Below, piece by piece: positions 50,549-58,740 of a stretch of DNA of 64,000 bases. Both the position numbers and the translations under genes were made by a program. The stretch is taken from assembly GCF_900187445.1 (NCBI RefSeq), contig NZ_FYEB01000010.1:124001-188000 (forward strand), in the 5' to 3' direction. Numbering within the stretch: position 1 is the first letter of the stretch; each line of letters opens with the position of its first letter. Origin of the DNA: Pseudomonas sp. Irchel s3b2. GTDB lineage: Bacteria > Pseudomonadota > Gammaproteobacteria > Pseudomonadales > Pseudomonadaceae. A model generated the notes under the pieces. That model made no database searches. It worked only from the letters and a program-made list of their open reading frames with translations, and was not told the origin of the DNA.

Positions 50549-50625
50549 GCTGAGCACTCGTGTCTGATCTTGATTGATTCAGACGCAATGCTAGCAAACA
50601 TCCTCCTGACTGATGTATTGGCAGG

Positions 50626-50663
50626 TCTGGCGCCATCGCGGGCTTGCCCGCGATGGCGCCAGA
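50626..50663. repeat. Perfect 38-bp palindrome, REP unit
   Basis: Arms of 18 bp (TCTGGCGCCATCGCGGGC / GCCCGCGATGGCGCCAGA) face each other over two T. No T-run follows. It lies between the sulfonate-type permease and LysR genes. Confidence 0.85.
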
Positions 50664-50679
50664 TCAGTCACCGCAAAAC

Positions 50680-51546
50680 TCAGCGCTGCATCCCCCACCG
50701 CTTCACCGTCACCCGCTCCAACGTATCAAACACCAGATTCTCCACCAGCAACCCGATCAATATCACCACCGCCAACCCGGCAAACACCTTGTCGGTGTAC
50801 AGCTCATTACGATTCTGGAAGATGTACCAACCCAAACCGCCCTTGCCGCTGGTGGCGCCAAACACCAATTCAGCAGCGATCAGCGTACGCCAGGCGAACG
50901 CCCAACCGATTTTCAGTCCGGCAAGAATCGACGGCAACGCAGCCGGAATCAGGATGAACAGCACGAAACGCATGCCCTTGAGGCCGTAATTACGCCCGGC
51001 CATGCGCAAGGTATCCGAAACGCCAAGAAACCCGGCATAGGTGTTCAAGGCCAACGCCCAGAGCACCGAATGCACCAGTACAAAAATCAGACTGTTCTGC
51101 CCCAGCCCGAACCACAGCAGCGCCAGTGGCAGTAGGGCAATAGCCGGCAATGGGTTGAACATCGAGGTCAGCGTACTCAGCAGATCACGACCGAACCGGG
51201 TCGACACCGCCAGCGTCGTCAGTACAAACGCCAGAACGATGCCGATCAGGTAACCCTTGAGCAAAACAACCAGCGAAATCCACACCTTGCTCAGCAGTTC
51301 GCCGCTGAGCAGGCCATCCTGCAGCGCGCTGGCGGTTTGCAAGAAGCTCGGCAGCAGCAGGTCGTTGTTCTGATAGCGGGCGACGGCCTCCCAAAGCACC
51401 GCGAGCAACATCAGGATCAGGCTTTTGCGCAGCCAACCCTGCTGCCAGAGGCGCTGGCCGAGCGGCAATTCGCGCTCCAGCGGCACACTCGTCAGCGGCT
51501 GCAAAACAGTTTCGTACTCTTTACGCGCAGATGATGAATGGCTCAT
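50680..51546 (-). CDS. ABC transporter permease, SsuC/TauC-type
   Basis: The 288-residue inner-membrane protein has about six helices and the ABC permease EAA-type loop in the segment AGRNYGLKGMRFVLFILIPAALPSILAGLKIGWAFAWRTLIAAEL. It belongs to the nitrate/sulfonate/taurine group. ATG 51546 is used. With the ATPase and binding protein it forms a complete importer for an organosulfur compound or a related small anion. Sequence alone does not fix the substrate. Confidence 0.9.
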   Translation of the reverse strand: MSHSSSARKEYETVLQPLTSVPLERELPLGQRLWQQGWLRKSLILMLLAVLWEAVARYQNNDLLLPSFLQTASALQDGLLSGELLSKVWISLVVLLKGYLIGIVLAFVLTTLAVSTRFGRDLLSTLTSMFNPLPAIALLPLALLWFGLGQNSLIFVLVHSVLWALALNTYAGFLGVSDTLRMAGRNYGLKGMRFVLFILIPAALPSILAGLKIGWAFAWRTLIAAELVFGATSGKGGLGWYIFQNRNELYTDKVFAGLAVVILIGLLVENLVFDTLERVTVKRWGMQR

Positions 51547-51565
51547 CGGGCAATCCTCCAAGGGC

Positions 51566-52426
51566 TCAATAAGCGATGCGAATGTCGGCGAAATCCAGCT
51601 CACGCTCGGTTTCCGGCGATTGACCTTCATCAAACAGCAGCCGATGAATCCGCCGCGCCGATTCCTGAAACGCCACGCCACCCAAACTGTGCAGGTCGTA
51701 TTGATGGCTGTGGACCTCCGCCCGCACCCGACCCGGATGGGGCGACAGCAGCAGAATTCGATTGCCCACCACCAACGCTTCTTCGATGGAGTGAGTGACG
51801 AACAGCAGGGTGAAGCGCACCTCTTCCCAGAGCAGCAGCAACTCTTCCTGCATCTTGCGTCGAGTCAGCGCGTCAAGGGCAGCGAAGGGCTCGTCCATCA
51901 ACAGGATTTTCGGTTGCATGGCCAAGGCGCGAGCAATGGCCACGCGAGCTTTCATGCCGCCAGACAAGGTATGCGGATAGGCATCGGCAAACGCCGCCAG
52001 ACCGACCTTGTCCAGATAGTGCAGCGCCCGCTCTTCAGCCTCTTTGCGTTTGAGGGTTTTGGAAGCGAGCAGCGGAAACATCACGTTCTGTTTGACGGTT
52101 TTCCACGGCGGCAGTTGATCGAACTCCTGGAACACCACGATCCGGTCCGGTCCCGGCGCATCGACCCGCTGGCCTTGCAGGCGTATCTCGCCCTCACAGG
52201 GCTGAATGAACCCGGCAACGGCTTTGAGCAACGTCGATTTGCCGCAGCCGGACGGGCCGAGCAGCACAAAGCGGTCCGCCGGATCGATCTCGAAACTGAC
52301 CTGATGGGTCGCTCGAACCACACGCTGGGGTGTGCGGTATTCAAGGCTGACGTTATCGACCGACAGCAGCGCTTGAGCTGCCGCGATCGGTTTGCTGACC
52401 GTGTGGCCTTGCAAAGGGGCGTTCAT
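51566..52426 (-). CDS. ABC transporter ATP-binding protein, SsuB/TauB-type
   Basis: The 286-residue ATPase shows Walker A (GPSGCGKSTLL), the Q-loop (VFQEFDQLPPW), the signature HTLSGGMKARVAIARAL, Walker B (KILLMDEPFAALD) and the H-loop (FVTHSIEEAL). It powers the importer with the permease downstream and binding protein upstream, with 5-20 bp between genes. ATG 52426 is preferred over a longer upstream frame that runs into the binding-protein gene. Confidence 0.93.
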   Translation of the reverse strand: MNAPLQGHTVSKPIAAAQALLSVDNVSLEYRTPQRVVRATHQVSFEIDPADRFVLLGPSGCGKSTLLKAVAGFIQPCEGEIRLQGQRVDAPGPDRIVVFQEFDQLPPWKTVKQNVMFPLLASKTLKRKEAEERALHYLDKVGLAAFADAYPHTLSGGMKARVAIARALAMQPKILLMDEPFAALDALTRRKMQEELLLLWEEVRFTLLFVTHSIEEALVVGNRILLLSPHPGRVRAEVHSHQYDLHSLGGVAFQESARRIHRLLFDEGQSPETERELDFADIRIAY

Positions 52427-52431
52427 GTCGG

Positions 52432-53457
52432 TCAGCTCCCTTGCAGCGGTTTGGTGTCCTGGAAGAAGTAATCCTTCCACGAATCCGGTTTGTTTTTGAT
52501 TGCGCCGACGCGGTGGAGAAACTCGGCCAGCGGGTAGGTATTTTTCGGCGTGATGCTGAACTCGAACTGCGGGTTGTCGATGATTTTCAGCAACGCCGCG
52601 CGGTCGATTTTGGCCTTGGTGACACGGATGTAAGTGTCGGCCGCCGCACCTTTATCGTTCTGCGCAAACTCGGCCGCTTCAGTCAGCGCGGCGATGAAGG
52701 CTTTGTAGGTTTTCGGGTTCTCATCTCGGAATTTCTCGGTGGCGAACAGCACGGTCGGCGAGTTCGGGCCGAGCAAATCATAGGTATTCAGCACCACATG
52801 CACATTGGGGTTTTCCAGCGCCTGATCCTGGAACGGCGGGTTGGAGAAGTGCCCACTCAACTCGGTGCCGCCGGCGATCAGTGCCGCAGTGGCATCCGGG
52901 TGCGGAACGGCGATGGTGTACTTGTCGAGGCGATTGAATTCCTTGTCGCCCCATTGCTTGGCCGCCGCGTATTGCAGGAAGCGCGACTGCACCGAGACCC
53001 CGACCGCCGGCACCGCAATGCGGTCCTTCTCGGTGAAGTCGGCGATGGTTTTGACCTTGGGATTATTGCTCACCAGGTAGTACGGGAAGTTGCCCAGAGA
53101 GGCCACGGCTTTGACGTTCTGTTTGCCGTGGGTGCGGTCCCAAATGGTCAGCAGCGGGCCGACGCCGGCACCGGCAATGTCTATGGAGCCGGAGAGCAAC
53201 GCATCATTGACCGCCGAACCGCCGGAGAGCTGGGTCCAGTCAACCTTGATGTCGATGCCTTCCTGCTTGCCGTACTTCTCGATCAGGTTCTGATCGCGCA
53301 CCACGTTGAGCAGCAGATAAACAATGCCGAACTGTTCGGCGATACGGATTTCACCTTCGGCGTGGGCGACGGTCGGCGCTACCAGGCTGCCGGCGAGCAG
53401 GCTGAAACCCAGGCCAATGGCCGCAGCCAAGGGTGCGAATGGAAGACGTTTGGACAT
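52432..53457 (-). CDS. Periplasmic binding protein of an organosulfur-type ABC importer
   Basis: The 341-residue protein has a Sec signal peptide (AAAIGLGFSLLAGSLVAPTVAHA) and an SsuA/TauA-like fold with IRIAEQFGIVYLLLNVVRD, LSGGSAVNDALLSGSIDIAGAGVGPLL, and LSGHFSNPPFQDQAL. It resembles binding proteins of the aliphatic sulfonate, taurine and sulfate-ester importers. With the TauD-family dioxygenase upstream it points to import and oxygenolytic desulfonation of an organosulfur compound, as in tauABCD or atsRBC-atsK. Confidence 0.9.
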   Translation of the reverse strand: MSKRLPFAPLAAAIGLGFSLLAGSLVAPTVAHAEGEIRIAEQFGIVYLLLNVVRDQNLIEKYGKQEGIDIKVDWTQLSGGSAVNDALLSGSIDIAGAGVGPLLTIWDRTHGKQNVKAVASLGNFPYYLVSNNPKVKTIADFTEKDRIAVPAVGVSVQSRFLQYAAAKQWGDKEFNRLDKYTIAVPHPDATAALIAGGTELSGHFSNPPFQDQALENPNVHVVLNTYDLLGPNSPTVLFATEKFRDENPKTYKAFIAALTEAAEFAQNDKGAAADTYIRVTKAKIDRAALLKIIDNPQFEFSITPKNTYPLAEFLHRVGAIKNKPDSWKDYFFQDTKPLQGS

Positions 53458-53472
53458 GGAGGTTCTCCGAAA

Positions 53473-54384
53473 TCAGAAAGGCGCGTCGCCCTGGATGGTG
53501 GTGCGATACAACTTGCGGCGCAGATGGCTGGGGCATCCGGCGGCGAGGTGAATCAGCGAACGGTTGTCCCAGAACACCAGGTCGTGGGCCTGCCATTGAT
53601 GGCGGTAAATGTTTTGCGGCAGCACGCTGTGGGCGTAGAGCTCGTCGAGCAATTGTTTGCTCTCGTCTTCCGGCAAACCGACGATGCGGGTGGTGAACCC
53701 CTCGCTGACGAACAACGCCTTGCGGCCGTTTTCCGGGTGGGTGCGGACGATGGGGTGAACGACTTCAGCGACTTGCGCGAGTTGCTCCGGCGTCAGGGTC
53801 GGGCGCCAGTTGCCTTCAAACTTTGTCTCGCTGTAGCGCGCCGTGTAGGAGTGCGCGGCCAAGCGACCTTCGACGGCTTTACGCAGCGCCTCGGGCAGGT
53901 TGTCCCAGGCTTTGTGCATGTCGGCGAACAGCGTGTCGCCGCCTTCGGACGGCAACTCCTGGGCATGCAGCATCGAGCCCAGGCTTGGCAGTTCTTTATA
54001 GGAGAGATCCGAATGCCAGAACTTGCCGGCGTCACCGAGGCCGATGGATTGGCCGTTTTCGATGATGTTGGAAACGATGAGGATTTCCGGATGCCCGGCC
54101 AGCAGGAACTGCTTGAGCACGTGGATCTGCAACACGCCGAAACGGCGGCTGAAGGCGATCTGTTGTTCGGGGGTAATGCGTTGGTCGCGGAACACCACCA
54201 CGTGATGGTCCAGGTGCGCGCGATGGATGCGGGCAAAGTCCTGGTCATTGATCGGGCGGGACAGGTCCAGGCCGATGATTTCGGCCCCGACAGCGCCGCC
54301 GAACGGGCGGACATCGAAGACTTGCGACGCGATGGTGGTGGTGCTGGTTGATGCAGGTTTTGAAGAAAAAGAGACGGCTGACAT
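53473..54384 (-). CDS. TauD/TfdA-family 2-oxoglutarate/Fe(II) dioxygenase
   Basis: The 303-residue enzyme has the facial triad: HSD in FWHSDLSYKELPSLGS and the distal His in NRSLIHLAAGCPSHLRRKLYRTT, with the 2-oxoglutarate-binding Arg at RRKLYR. It uses oxygen and 2-oxoglutarate to hydroxylate a sulfonate or sulfate ester so that sulfite or sulfate is released. It starts at ATG 54384 and lies 15 bp upstream of the binding-protein gene, so the four genes form one operon likely induced by sulfate starvation. Exact substrate is open (taurine, alkylsulfate, or a TfdA-like compound). Confidence 0.88.
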   Translation of the reverse strand: MSAVSFSSKPASTSTTTIASQVFDVRPFGGAVGAEIIGLDLSRPINDQDFARIHRAHLDHHVVVFRDQRITPEQQIAFSRRFGVLQIHVLKQFLLAGHPEILIVSNIIENGQSIGLGDAGKFWHSDLSYKELPSLGSMLHAQELPSEGGDTLFADMHKAWDNLPEALRKAVEGRLAAHSYTARYSETKFEGNWRPTLTPEQLAQVAEVVHPIVRTHPENGRKALFVSEGFTTRIVGLPEDESKQLLDELYAHSVLPQNIYRHQWQAHDLVFWDNRSLIHLAAGCPSHLRRKLYRTTIQGDAPF

Positions 54385-54581
54385 AAAAATCACTCCCACG
54401 CACAGCACGCTCAAAAGGCGCGCATCGATCAGAAACTCACGGAGGTCCCGTGTTGGTTCGTGTCGTGCGGCGCGCCGATTGGTCGGCAGGTACGCAGGGG
54501 AGTAACTTTATAGGCATAAGAATTGAAATTTAAATACCGTTAATGAATAACGATATGGCATTTGAGATGTGGTGTCTTTGA

Positions 54582-54659
54582 GGCCGCCTTCGCGGGCAAG
54601 CCTCGCTCCTACAGAAGCCCGCGCCCCTTGTAGGAGCGAGGCTTGCCCGCGAAGAGGCC
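54582..54659. repeat. REP-type inverted repeat
   Basis: GGCCGCCTTCGCGGGCAAGC and GCTTGCCCGCGAAGAGGCC with inner CTCGCTCCTACA / TGTAGGAGCGAG. It lies between the dioxygenase operon promoter region and the lapC remnant. Confidence 0.85.
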
Positions 54660-54677
54660 ATCAGCCCCAACCGAAAA

Positions 54678-55030
54678 CTACCGCTCGTGCAACGCCTCGG
54701 CCCGAGTCCGAATAATCGGCTTGAGCAAGTAACTGAGCACGGTCTTCTTGCCGGTAATGATATCCATCGACGCCACCATCCCCGGGATGATCAGCAACGG
54801 TTTTTCATCCGTCCCCAGGTGACTGCGCTCGGTGCGCAGTTTGCTGATGTAGTAGGTGGTCTTCTTGTCTTCGTCGGTGATGGTGTCGGCACCGATCTGC
54901 TCCAGCTTGGCTTTGAGCCCACCATAAATGGTGTAGTCATAAGCCGTGAACTTCACCGTGGCGTCTTGCCCCGGATGCAGGAACGCGATGTCTTGCGGAC
55001 GAATTTTGGCTTCGACCAACAAGGTACCTC
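54678..55030 (-). pseudogene. lapC: 3' remnant of lapC (type I secretion membrane fusion protein)
   Basis: The last about 115 codons of a HlyD-type type I secretion adaptor remain: TLLVEAKIRPQDIAFLHPGQ at the broken end, KFTAYDYTIYGGLKAKLEQIGADT in the middle, and LLIIPGMVASMDIITGKKTVL followed by SYLLKPIIRTRAEALHER at the C-terminus. The membrane helix, coiled-coil and first lipoyl half are missing. The reading frame continues upstream into the reverse complement of the lapA remnant, so the 5' part was lost by deletion. GGAGG and TTG codons created at the join (55022) might allow translation of the fragment, but function is unlikely. Confidence 0.88.
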
Positions 55031-55375
55031 CTGATTGGCGGCTCGGGTGCCGACACCTTCATCTGGAAGGCTGGCGATACCGGCAGCGACGTGATCAAGG
55101 ACTTCAAGGCCAGCGAAGGCGACCGCATCGACCTGCGTGATCTGTTGCAGGGCGAAACCGGCAGCACCATCGACAACTTCCTGAAGATCACCACCGTGGA
55201 CGGCGTGTCGTCCCTGCAAGTCAGCTCTGGCGGCAAGTTCAACGGCGCCGATGCCGCAGCAGCCACCCCGGATGTGACGATCAAACTGGAAGGTAATAAT
55301 TGGTCCAGCGCCAGCATCAACTCGTTGATTGGCGGCAGTGATCCGACCATCAAGGTCGATCACAACAACAGCTGA
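55028..55375 (+). pseudogene. lapA: 3' remnant of lapA (giant RTX-type adhesin)
   Basis: In frame from the join the plus strand reads LLIGGSGADTFIWKAGDTG (an RTX nonapeptide), then VIKDFKASEGDRIDLRDLLQG and a C-terminal type I secretion signal ending KVDHNNS. This is the C-terminal end of LapA-type adhesins, about 115 residues of a protein normally several thousand residues long. No start codon of the gene exists. The fragment lies tail to tail with the lapC remnant, which fits one deletion that removed lapA's body, lapB and the lapC 5' part. Confidence 0.87.
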
Positions 55376-55523
55376 TCAGCAGGCTGATGGCCACCCAAAC
55401 CGGACGGCCGTCACGTTTGCGTCCACCCTCACGGGTGACGATTTCACCGTCGCACCGCATACTCGCCTGCGTTGGCCTATGCTGCTGACAGCACGATGCT
55501 GGTCCATTTCCGAGGGATGCTCA

Positions 55524-55862
55524 ATGTTTTACGTGCAACGCGATGCGCAAGGTCAGTTAGTGCGCGTGGAAGCCACGGCCTACGCCGAGGCCACGGAAAC
55601 GCTGCCGGCCGACCACCATGAAATCCAGGCCTGGTATGCCCACGAAGTGGTTGAAACCAGCCTGAAGCAGCTCAAGCAGAGCGACCTGGAAATGATCCGG
55701 GTACTCGACGACTTGATTCAGGTACTGACCCAAAAAGGCGTGATCCGCGTCACCGACCTGCCGGCCGCCGCGCAGGCCAAGCTGATGGACCGGACCCAGG
55801 CCCGTGAAGCGCTGGGCGGGTTGAGTCAGTTGATCGATGATGATGATACGGGGTTGATCTGA
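55524..55862 (+). CDS. Conserved hypothetical protein
   Basis: ATG 55524 gives 112 residues. The protein is acidic and helical (QAWYAHEVVETSLKQLKQSDLEMIRVLDDLIQVLTQKG) with ITDLPAAAQAKL-like and LGGLSQLIDDDDTGLI segments. I know close relatives as conserved Pseudomonas proteins, sometimes misnamed tryptophan synthase beta-like. Function unknown. It stands alone between the lapA remnant and a repeat; its neighbour to lapA may be ancestral. Confidence 0.8.
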   Translation: MFYVQRDAQGQLVRVEATAYAEATETLPADHHEIQAWYAHEVVETSLKQLKQSDLEMIRVLDDLIQVLTQKGVIRVTDLPAAAQAKLMDRTQAREALGGLSQLIDDDDTGLI

Positions 55863-55873
55863 CGCCCGACGCC

Positions 55874-56008
55874 GATCGTTCCCGCGCTCTGCGTGGGAAT
55901 GCCTCAAGGGACGCTCCGCGTTCCAGCCCCACCACCGACGTTACGCCTGGCACCCTTGTGACGCGGAGCCTCACGGGCTGCATTCCCACGCAGAGCGTGG
56001 GAACGATC
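55874..56008. repeat. Inverted repeat, CGTTCCCACGCTCTGCG family
   Basis: GATCGTTCCCGCGCTCTGCG and CGCAGAGCGTGGGAACGATC flank an inner region with GACGCTCCGCGTTCC / inverse-like GACGCGGAGCC. A common Pseudomonas repeat family, distinct from the CGGGCAAGCC type. Confidence 0.85.
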
Positions 56009-56025
56009 ATCTGTGCTACCTCACG

Positions 56026-56301
56026 CTAAACCTTGGCCCGAGACTGCATCATCTGCGGCGATTCAAGGTGATCCAGCGCTCGTTCCACCAACAATTGCAC
56101 GCCATCGGCCATTCGGCTGAGGGCCAAGGCTACTGAGCGCCGTGAGCCTTCCACATCATCCGCCAGGTCAGCGGCGATGGCGCTGATGGACAGCAAGTCT
56201 TCGGAGGCGTTGGCGAGAAGGGCTTCGGTGTCGATGTCGGGGGAGACGGTGAAGAGGCGGCCTTTGCGGGGAGCCGGCGGATTCGGCGTTACTTTGAACA
56301 T
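56026..56301 (-). CDS. DUF6124 small protein
   Basis: ATG 56301 gives 91 residues: MFKVTPNPPAPRKGRLFTVSP near the start, then LANASEDLLSISAIAADLADDVEGSRRSVALALSRM and LVERALDHLES. This is the DUF6124 pattern, a helical family common and often multi-copy in Pseudomonas, of unknown function. Upstream lies a region of more than 200 bp with a 10-bp element repeated three times and several hairpins, which suggests tight control, perhaps post-transcriptional. Confidence 0.83.
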   Translation of the reverse strand: MFKVTPNPPAPRKGRLFTVSPDIDTEALLANASEDLLSISAIAADLADDVEGSRRSVALALSRMADGVQLLVERALDHLESPQMMQSRAKV

Positions 56302-56560
56302 AAGAAATATCCTAAACAGTAAGTTGGAGCCGTCACCGTTCGCTTGCACGCGAATAGGGTGGCGGCCGTGCGCAGGTGTGCAAGACCGGGACTGTTTAGG
56401 ACACCCAGCAGATCCGAGGATCTCCTGCGCGCAGCCGCCATAAAGCAGTGAACATCGAAATGTTCATTGAGAGGAATGGCAGCACGCTACCTAAACAGTT
56501 TGGTCGGACTTGCACGTCCGTGTCACCGATTATTCAGTGACAAGGCCAGACTAGCCTTGG
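56302..56560. promoter_or_regulatory. Structured upstream region of the DUF6124 gene with three CCTAAACAGT boxes
   Basis: CCTAAACAGT occurs at 56311-56320 and 56490-56499 and inverted (ACTGTTTAGG) at 56391-56400. Between them lie further small inverted repeats: TGAACAT/ATGTTCA (about 56450-56468) and GGATC pairs near 56415. The boxes and hairpins could be a phase-variable element, protein-binding sites or a folded leader/ncRNA. No family was recognised. Confidence 0.5.
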
Positions 56561-56652
56561 ATTTCAGCCGGAACAAGTTCACCAAAACCGCTACAACTTG
56601 AAGGAAATCTCCTAGGACTTTGCCATCGGATTTTTCCGGCGCCTGTGCTGGC

Positions 56653-56749
56653 GCCTTCGCGGGCAAGCCTCGCTCCTACGGGGGTTGTGCTGGTTCACGC
56701 GATGGTGCGTTGTCATCCGTCCTGTAGGAGCGAGGCTTGCCCGCGAAGA
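56653..56749. repeat. REP-type inverted repeat
   Basis: GCCTTCGCGGGCAAGCCTCG and CGAGGCTTGCCCGCGAAGAC with inner CTCCTACG / CTGTAGGAG, between lapD and the DUF6124 upstream region. Confidence 0.85.
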
Positions 56750-56779
56750 CGGATTCACTGACGACTTAACTCAAAAGCT

Positions 56780-58726
56780 TCACTGCCAAGGCTTAGGCTC
56801 ACCAAACAACTGCCCCTGAACCCCATACAACCCCATCTCACGAATCACCGACAATTCCCCTTCGGTCTCGACCCGCTCGGCAATCAACGGCAAATCAATG
56901 CTATGCGCCGCCCGTTGAATCGCCTCGATGAACAGACGCTTGTCGCTCTCCTGATCAATCGCCCGGATGTAACTGCCGTCGATCTTCAGATACGCCAATC
57001 CCAGCCGCGCCAGGTTACCGATCATGCTGAAGCGTCCACCAAATCGTTGCAGACTCAGCGAGAACCCAAGCTCGCGCAGACGCCGCGTCAGCTGTTCCAG
57101 CACCGCTTGTTCAGGCAATTGTTCTTCGCCGATTTCCAGGGTCAATCGTTCCCCGAGATTCGAATGTTGACGCAGCATGTCGAACACTGCGTTCAGCGCC
57201 TGCGGATCCGCCAGTGTCGCCGAGGACAGGTTCAGCGCCAGCGACTCTTCATGGTCGGCCATCTGCTCGAGCACCAGCTCCAGCATCAAACGGTCCAGCC
57301 GCGCGGTCCAGCCGAAACGCTCGAGCCAGGGCAAGAAACGCCCGGCGGGAATGGTCTGGTCCTGCTCATCGAGCAGGCGCGACAGCACTTTGTAGTGCAG
57401 AACCACCTGCGTGTCGTGGCTGGCCACCACCGGCTGGAAATACAGCTCGAAACGCTGCTGATCCAGCGCCTGATCCAGCAACGTGTGCCAAGCATGATGA
57501 TCGTCGCCAACCCGGGCCGGCGTGCCCTGATCGAGGCACACCCAGCTCGGTTCGCCCTGACTTTCCGCCTGGGCCAGTGCCTGATCCGCTAACCCGATCA
57601 CCGCTTGCGGCGAGTCGCCATGGGCAAACGGCGCCAGCCCGATCGAGGCCACCGACGCCACATCCGTGGCGCCCGTCGCATGCAGGCTCGCCAGGGCACT
57701 CTCGAGGTTACTCGCCAGTTGCAGCGCTTCTTCGCGCACCAGCCCCGGTGCCAGCACGGCGAACTCACCGCCACGAATGCGCGTCACAAGGTTCTGGGTT
57801 TCCGGGTACTTGGCGCACTCACGGGACAACTGCTCGCCCACCGCTTTCAACAACTCATCAGTACGCTGGCCGCCCAGCCGCTGGTTCAACCCAGCCAGAT
57901 CCTTGACCCGCAACAGCAGCAAATAACCGGAGCTGGCCTGCTCGGCATTACTCACCCGCGCGTTCAATTGCATCTCGAAATAGCGCCGGTTGGCCAGGCC
58001 GGTCAGGTTGTCCTGATAGGATTCAGCCCGCAGTTTTTCACTGCGTTCGGCTTGTTCCTGGAACAGCGCCTTGAGCTTCTCGACCATCTGGTTCATCGCC
58101 TGCACCACCCGGCGCAGTTCCGGGGTGCGCGGCAGTTCGGGCAGGCTGAGGAATTCGCGGCGAGCAATGGCGTGGGATTGCTTGACCATGTAATCCAGCG
58201 GCTTCAGTTGCCGACGCAGCAACAGTGCACCCAGCACCGCACTCACCGCGCCGCAGATCAGCAACCAGCCGAGGCTGCCCAATGCGCTCTGCCACAGCTT
58301 GGCCAACGCGAACATCGGATGGCTGACCACCTCGACCCGCGCGGCCTGCTCCCAGCCACGACTGACAAGCGCGTCGCCACCGGCCGGTTCCAGGTCTATC
58401 AGTTTGACGAACCAGTCCGGCACGCTGGTGACCGCCGGGATGCCGCTGCGCTCGACAATCGTCTTGTCGTTGCTCAGATCGACCACACGGATGCTCGCGT
58501 AATAACCGCTATCGAAGATCGAGCTGACCAGCAACTCAACCATCGCCGGATCGTCGATGTTCGGCGTCAGGGACAGCGCCAACGCCGTCGCGGCGTCTTG
58601 GGCGTGGGAGCGCAACTGATTGACGTACTGGGTACGCGAGCTTTCCAGACTGACCATGAAGCTGCCGGTGAAGGCGACCACCAGGAACAGACAGATAGCG
58701 ATCAACAGCTGTTTGAACAAAGACAT
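56780..58726 (-). CDS. lapD: LapD: inside-out c-di-GMP receptor
   Basis: The 648-residue inner-membrane protein has TM1 (QLLIAICLFLVVAFTGSF), a periplasmic output domain (about 25-150), TM2 (LGWLLICGAVSAVLGALLL), a HAMP region, a degenerate GGDEF domain (RGGEF in place of GGDEF) and a degenerate EAL domain (KVLSR where EALLR is expected). Both catalytic motifs are broken, as known for LapD, which binds c-di-GMP in its EAL domain and then sequesters the periplasmic protease LapG. It lies 14 bp from lapG in one operon. Its classical adhesin substrate partner LapA is deleted nearby. Confidence 0.95.
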   Translation of the reverse strand: MSLFKQLLIAICLFLVVAFTGSFMVSLESSRTQYVNQLRSHAQDAATALALSLTPNIDDPAMVELLVSSIFDSGYYASIRVVDLSNDKTIVERSGIPAVTSVPDWFVKLIDLEPAGGDALVSRGWEQAARVEVVSHPMFALAKLWQSALGSLGWLLICGAVSAVLGALLLRRQLKPLDYMVKQSHAIARREFLSLPELPRTPELRRVVQAMNQMVEKLKALFQEQAERSEKLRAESYQDNLTGLANRRYFEMQLNARVSNAEQASSGYLLLLRVKDLAGLNQRLGGQRTDELLKAVGEQLSRECAKYPETQNLVTRIRGGEFAVLAPGLVREEALQLASNLESALASLHATGATDVASVASIGLAPFAHGDSPQAVIGLADQALAQAESQGEPSWVCLDQGTPARVGDDHHAWHTLLDQALDQQRFELYFQPVVASHDTQVVLHYKVLSRLLDEQDQTIPAGRFLPWLERFGWTARLDRLMLELVLEQMADHEESLALNLSSATLADPQALNAVFDMLRQHSNLGERLTLEIGEEQLPEQAVLEQLTRRLRELGFSLSLQRFGGRFSMIGNLARLGLAYLKIDGSYIRAIDQESDKRLFIEAIQRAAHSIDLPLIAERVETEGELSVIREMGLYGVQGQLFGEPKPWQ

Positions 58727-58740
58727 CTGAGCGCGTGCTC

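Noticed and set aside
50680-54384. Direct functional link of the sulfonate-type importer operon with the sulfation gene group
   Set aside because: Both concern sulfur, but they are separated by unrelated efflux genes and no shared regulatory element was seen; the link is thematic only.
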